Of a stretch of DNA of 10,625 bases, positions 8,001 to 10,625 are shown one piece after another. Each line of letters opens with the position of its first letter. Positions within the stretch are counted from its first letter, which is position 1. The translations under genes and the position numbers were made by a program. The notes under the pieces are model-generated. The model had not been told where the DNA came from. It worked only from the letters and a program-made list of their open reading frames with translations, and searched no databases. The DNA is from CAMBRF01 sp964404035 (GTDB taxonomy: Bacteria; Verrucomicrobiota; Kiritimatiellia; CAIKKV01; CAITUY01): positions 1-10,625 of the forward strand of contig CAYOIT010000158.1 in the NCBI GenBank assembly GCA_964404035.1. Reading direction: 5' to 3'.

Positions 8001-8477
8001 ACCTTCGATGCCGACGCGGGGCGGACGATCGCGCTGTATTCGGCCGTGACCGGCGGGGTCGGGGTGGCTTTCCAGAAGACCGGCGGCGGGACGCTGAAGT
8101 TCAGGGCCGGCAACCTGGTCAGCAGTAACCTTGATTTGACCCTGTCCGGGGGTACGCTGGACCCCGGCGGGTTCAATCAGACCTTGAGGAAACTGACGCT
8201 CAACGGTGACGCGGTGATCGACTTTGGCAGCGGGAACAGCGTGCTGACGTTTGCCGACAGTGCCAGTCAGACGTGGACAGGGTCGCTGACGGTGACCAAC
8301 TGGAGCGGGCTGGATGGCGGCGGGGGCGACGACCGTCTGTTCGTCGGCACGAACGCGGCCGGTCTGACCACCGACCAACTCAACCGCATCACCGCCAGGG
8401 GTTGCGTCACCAGGCAACTGTCCACTGGCGAGATCGTGTTCCGTCCGCGGCGTGGAACCATGCTGGGGATTTATTGA
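5043..8477 (+). CDS. Large secreted protein: DUF2341-like, LamG, Ig-like and beta-strand passenger-like regions
   Basis: The product has 1144 residues. Residues 1-29 are a signal peptide with an ARA/D cleavage site. Residues 34-120 match the DUF2341 pattern (WPYAMRIDVSGYN, FPVLVVLTN, ADLRFS, YAHWGY). Residues 165-362 are a LamG domain (ITIAAWVKP, WHHVAATYDGAAMILYRDG, FIDQVEISG). Residues 385-475 and 480-562 look like two beta-sandwich (Ig or fibronectin-like) domains. From about 573 (VVWSGGAG) to the end the sequence is low in charge and rich in G, T, N and V, with GGTL- and LNGD-type strands like the autotransporter-associated repeat regions of Verrucomicrobia. No outer-membrane barrel or PEP-CTERM tail follows; it ends VFRPRRGTMLGIY. 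A surface or secreted, possibly glycan-binding role is inferred. Threonine codons change from ACC to ACG near 6700-6920, matching the domain change. The next gene starts 82 nt downstream. Confidence 0.85.
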   Translation: MRKGCGGRWQAVVAALAMLVVSGVETARADLSSWPYAMRIDVSGYNRSEVLTNFPVLVVLTNGFKNFFYGNMNSPSNGADLRFSVDRVNEINYEIDQWDTNGVSKVWVQVPAFASNTSVYAHWGYAAGKQAYTTNGSTWSNNYVAVWHLGEQVTSGQSTGFHYDSTTNGNTGGQLKNGWTNGLIGRAQYFDRVVAAGINCGHKANLRPPYITIAAWVKPRNLTSAQYTEIYRKEDSNDRHLLSFQGNGTILSFGLGLPAGTYTSTNVPIAVSDYTGAWHHVAATYDGAAMILYRDGVEIGRTNKAGGALSTTATLNDAYIGRYSSGEYFDGFIDQVEISGVGRSSNWVWASYMQVASNQTFLTYNNAGGFLGLAHPATGSTRFTGTNTVRITGLPSVNGYNQYQVTESSSAPGGGWLAYDPANLPQNATVGFAQPASNTTVTLYAWLATNGASAFNGGVGHIFYTTNPPVAKALPGFSTNTYAGQPLTIGFPQIYSDSNGGTAVIDSVSYNLSLYSSGISVGAGAPSSTVSLSPGANSVILTVVNEAGNVATDVCAVTVTDVPSNPTSGAVVWSGGAGLLNTEWLRGQNWAAGQPPANGAAVTFNDAGTAPAGTVNSTVDQNYTINTLTLTNVSNVGLGHTISIPAGVTLAVTGAVTIGQTQNGAPTGYTTDVYVAGGGTLAVSNNVQVGHSSGYGRNIFFSLTNLNTFIINATGNRSVVVGVGNQSYSETLRLAVTNRLKTGQILVGTSAAGTGAGSTQLMELGRVNEINANTNATGGASYSGRMAFRAGLGTDPLPSLTLRDWSGNGRVNLVVLGEMYVSGSSPGGTWDLSGGTVDAQIGDLFLGRAVSFGANTAGSPGGVLTMTAGMLDVTNAVLGYRATGGTNCSGTAYGTLNVLGGTCVVQRLSLGVIESVSNAAPMVAQGIINLNTGTLRAGTLISPPPADLTGTNQAYFNWTNGTIGNITGGDLTISNVPLTLTTAGAHTFDADAGRTIALYSAVTGGVGVAFQKTGGGTLKFRAGNLVSSNLDLTLSGGTLDPGGFNQTLRKLTLNGDAVIDFGSGNSVLTFADSASQTWTGSLTVTNWSGLDGGGGDDRLFVGTNAAGLTTDQLNRITARGCVTRQLSTGEIVFRPRRGTMLGIY

Positions 8478-8559
8478 TTCTACCGGAGTTCTTGCGCGGG
8501 CCAATGGTGTGCAAATGAGTAGTCAAGTCTTCGTTAAGGTGGCGAAAAAGGGGGGGCGT

Positions 8560-10404
8560 ATGAAAAAACTCGCATGGCCCATGGTTCTGGTGGCGGCGCT
8601 GATGGCCGGCTCAGTCTTGGCCGGAGTATCCATTCCCTATACAAATGACTTCGAGAGTTATTTGCAGGGCTACAGCCTGACCAACCTCGCGGCGGAGGGT
8701 TGGAGCGCGTCGGACGGGACGGTGGCGGTCCAGACGAATGTGGTCTGGACGCAGAACGTGTCCCCGAATCTGAAGGCCGTCACGATTCCCGGCGAGACGG
8801 CGCTGACCAATGCCGTCACGGTGGCGCCGGGATTGTCCAACATATGGCTCGACTGCGAGGTGCGGGTGGTGACCGACCGCGCGGAGACGGCGCCGACGCC
8901 CGACAGCAACGCCGTGGCGCTGGCCTACGTGAATGCCGACGGCTGGCTCACGGTGTACGACCGCGATGCGGGGGGCTGGACGCTCCTTTCCAACACGGTT
9001 GCGGGGGCGGGGGTGCCGGTCCTGACCAACGGGCAATGGGCCCGGATCACGGTTCACCAGAACTACGTGTCCAAGCGGTGCGCCGTGTTCCTGAACGGAC
9101 AGGCCCTGCGCGAGGGGTTGCCGTTCATCAGCAACGTAACCCAATGCGCCAGTTTCCGGCTGACCGGGGCGGCGGACGATCCCAGCTACTTCGACAACTA
9201 CGCCTTCACCACCCACACCGGTTTTTCGGCGCCGCTGACCAACGACATCAACGCGGATGGCGTGGCCGACGTGCAGGAAGTCCAGCAGTTCGGGCGGCTG
9301 GCCCGGCGGCTGGAAGTGGGGCCCGGGCTGGCGTTCACGACGGTCACCGGCGCGCTGGCGGCGGCGCAAGCGCGGGATATCCTGGTCATCTCCGGTCCGG
9401 GCCCCTATGCCGGGGATGCGGTGATTGGCCTTGCCCTTGGGTTTGTGACCGGGCAGGTCTTCACGATTAACGGGACCCTGGCCCTCGGGGCGGGGCTGGT
9501 GCTGACCTCGCAGGTCGGGTTCGCGTGTAACACACTGATCGTCTCGAATGCCGGCACGCTGGCGGTGGGGGGGAATGTCACGGCCACGGACCTTCAGATC
9601 CGGTCGGGGGCGCGGCTGGTGGTGTCCAACGGCACGTTGACGGCCAACGGGCTGGTGCTGACGGGGTCGTTCACGCTGGACGAGAACTGGGGCGCGGCCC
9701 AGGCACGGGTCGGCCTGCCGTTCGAGGACGATTTCGAGAGCTACGCGGCGGGCGTTTCCCTCAACAGTCTCGGCTTTCGCGGGTGGGGCGCTTCCGACGG
9801 CGCCGTGGCGGTGCAGAGCAACCTGACCTATGGCGGGAGCGGCCGGGCGGTGGCGCTGGAGTTCGGGCAGATGTTGTCCAACCGGGTGCTGACGGCCAGC
9901 CCCGCCACGGTCTGGACGGACCTGCGGGTGGTGGGGCGGTACGATTCGAATGACATTCCTTCCGAGGTGGACAGCAACACCCTGGCAAACGTATTCGTCA
10001 ATTCCAACGGGTATCTGGCGGTGTACAACAACAACGCCTGGGTGGTGTGCTCGAACGATGTCTGGGGCGGGACGGTGGCGGCGATGACCAACGGCCAGTG
10101 GGTGCGGATCAGCGTGCAGAACCACTTCGGGCGGCAGGACTCGGCTGTGTTCCTCGACGGGCGGCTACTGAGGCAGCGGGTGCCGTTCATCAGGACGACG
10201 AACCGGGACCGTTATTCCGGGTTCTGGCTGAACAACACGGAAACCGATGCCGTGGCGGCGGACGAGGTGGCGATCAGTTATGGCGTGCCGGTGACGCTGA
10301 CCAACAACTGCGATGGCGATGAGATGACGGATGCGGATGAGATTCAGAGGTACGGGAGCGTGCTGGTCTTCCCGCCGACCGGCTCCGTCTTCCGGCTCCG
10401 ATGA
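8560..10404 (+). CDS. Secreted protein with two LamG-like/calcium-loop modules and a beta-helical linker
   Basis: The product has 614 residues. ATG 8560 was chosen because it starts an ideal 21-residue signal peptide (MKKLAWP..., cleavage VLA/G) and follows an AAAGGGGGG purine tract; the in-frame ATGs at 8452 and 8515 would put 36 or 15 residues before it. Module 1 (residues 23-250) opens PYTNDFESY and module 2 (384-610) opens PFEDDFESY. By eye 19 of 30 residues agree at the start and 18 of 36 around the shared TNGQW...AVFL...PFI block. Each module ends in an EF-hand-like loop: DINADGVADVQE (229-240) and NCDGDEMTDADE (583-594). Residues 290-380 repeat short strands such as LVVSNGTLTANGLVLTG, suggesting a beta-helix. 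The fold suggests glycan or surface binding; the function is unknown. It ends VFPPTGSVFRLR, like the preceding protein. Confidence 0.85.
   Translation: MKKLAWPMVLVAALMAGSVLAGVSIPYTNDFESYLQGYSLTNLAAEGWSASDGTVAVQTNVVWTQNVSPNLKAVTIPGETALTNAVTVAPGLSNIWLDCEVRVVTDRAETAPTPDSNAVALAYVNADGWLTVYDRDAGGWTLLSNTVAGAGVPVLTNGQWARITVHQNYVSKRCAVFLNGQALREGLPFISNVTQCASFRLTGAADDPSYFDNYAFTTHTGFSAPLTNDINADGVADVQEVQQFGRLARRLEVGPGLAFTTVTGALAAAQARDILVISGPGPYAGDAVIGLALGFVTGQVFTINGTLALGAGLVLTSQVGFACNTLIVSNAGTLAVGGNVTATDLQIRSGARLVVSNGTLTANGLVLTGSFTLDENWGAAQARVGLPFEDDFESYAAGVSLNSLGFRGWGASDGAVAVQSNLTYGGSGRAVALEFGQMLSNRVLTASPATVWTDLRVVGRYDSNDIPSEVDSNTLANVFVNSNGYLAVYNNNAWVVCSNDVWGGTVAAMTNGQWVRISVQNHFGRQDSAVFLDGRLLRQRVPFIRTTNRDRYSGFWLNNTETDAVAADEVAISYGVPVTLTNNCDGDEMTDADEIQRYGSVLVFPPTGSVFRLR
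8626..10354 (+). repeat. Internal duplication of a roughly 225-residue coding module
   Basis: About 8626-9310 and 9709-10354 encode the two copies, each a LamG-like domain followed by an acidic calcium-type loop and then QQFGR or QRYGS. The copies have diverged, so this is an old duplication rather than a recent DNA repeat. Boundaries are approximate. Confidence 0.6.
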
Positions 10405-10435
10405 GCATGCCCTGTCGCCATCAGATTCCAGCATC

Positions 10436-10480
10436 GCGCGCAAGCGCGCTTCCTGCATGCAGGAAGGCCGCTTGCCGGCC
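10436..10480. repeat. Composite palindrome of two CTTG-loop hairpins around an 18-bp palindrome
   Basis: CTTCCTGCATGCAGGAAG (10449-10466) is a perfect palindrome. It is flanked by GCGCG-CAAG-CGCGC (10436-10449) and GGCCG-CTTGC-CGGCC (10466-10480). The whole of 10436-10479 also folds on one centre with four mismatched pairs. It starts 32 nt after the stop of the preceding gene and could stop or protect its transcript, but no T-tract follows, so a classical terminator is doubtful. Confidence 0.6.
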
Positions 10481-10541
10481 GATTCATCCTTGCAGCGACG
10501 GTGGTGCTGAAGTAGTGCCACGAGCGAATCCGGGCGACGGG

Positions 10542-10568
10542 GGAGAACGGCGGAGGACCGCCGTCTCC
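10542..10568 (+). terminator. Strong hairpin, possible transcript end
   Basis: GGAGA-A-CGGCGG (10542-10553) pairs with CCGCCGTCTCC (10558-10568) around AGGA, giving 11 base pairs with one bulged A. A TCTTTT run occurs 11 nt later (10579-10584), rather far for an intrinsic terminator. It may instead be an intergenic repeat. Confidence 0.3.
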
Positions 10569-10587
10569 ACGCGGTGGTCTTTTGGAG

Positions 10588-10605
10588 CCGGCCGTCCCCG
10601 GCCGG
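10588..10605. repeat. Perfect 7-bp hairpin CCGGCCG-TCCC-CGGCCGG
   Basis: The arms at 10588-10594 and 10599-10605 pair perfectly around TCCC. It is the last of four hairpin units in the non-coding tail 10405-10625. No T-tract follows. Confidence 0.4.
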
Positions 10606-10625
10606 GCAGCGCTTGGACTCGGGAA

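Noticed and set aside
8400..8477. PEP-CTERM sorting signal or autotransporter barrel
   Set aside because: There is no PEP motif, transmembrane helix or basic end as in PEP-CTERM, and no aromatic-ended barrel strands; the gene simply ends after the passenger-like region.
8452..8559. ATG 8452 or 8515 as the start of the last gene
   Set aside because: Both would place extra residues ahead of a clear signal peptide, and 8452 would overlap the preceding gene; ATG 8560 has a purine-rich ribosome tract.
8611..10125. 504-codon open frame on the minus strand
   Set aside because: It lies wholly inside the well-supported secreted-protein gene, lacks a signal or known domain, is rich in R, H, P and G, and is the usual antisense shadow in GC-rich DNA.

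Overview
The window looks like chromosomal DNA of a GC-rich, Gram-negative polysaccharide degrader. The best fit is the Planctomycetes-Verrucomicrobia-Chlamydiae group (Kiritimatiellota, Lentisphaerota or Verrucomicrobiota). This rests on the gene style: large exported proteins with LamG-like, DUF2341-like and beta-helix or autotransporter-passenger-like regions, and a GntR/LacI hybrid regulator. It is an inference from architecture, because no phylogenetic marker is present. All convincing genes lie on the + strand.

Layout. (1) 3-3023: the 3' part of a gene for a roughly 1000-residue, LamG-bearing, glycoside-hydrolase-like protein, cut by the window edge. (2) 3040-3299: a broken short gene. 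It keeps a signal peptide and the first residues of a beta-sandwich domain in one frame, and the end of such a domain in another. (3) 3300-3826: no established gene. It holds a structured leader faintly like half of a c-di-GMP-I (GEMM) riboswitch, a 49-codon ORF with a good ribosome site, a CTTG-loop hairpin, a 64-nt REPIN-like inverted repeat with GTAG feet, and an AT-rich promoter. (4) 3827-4948: a transcription regulator with a GntR-type winged helix and a LacI-type effector domain. Its helix-turn-helix appears three residues short. (5) 5043-8477: a secreted 1144-residue protein whose first half is DUF2341/LamG/Ig-like and whose second half is passenger-like beta-strand sequence. (6) 8560-10404: a secreted 614-residue protein made of two copies of a LamG-like plus calcium-loop module separated by a beta-helical linker. 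(7) 10405-10625: non-coding and densely hairpinned.

How it may work together (inference): the effector domain of the regulator resembles sugar-binding LacI domains. The genes around it encode exported proteins with carbohydrate-binding folds, and one looks like a glycosidase. The simplest reading is a glycan-responsive locus for surface or secreted proteins. The two downstream proteins lack a PEP-CTERM tail and an autotransporter barrel, but both end in a similar 12-13 residue tail, which could be a sorting or secretion signal. That tail, the REPIN-like hairpins and the shortened helix-turn-helix are the points most worth checking.
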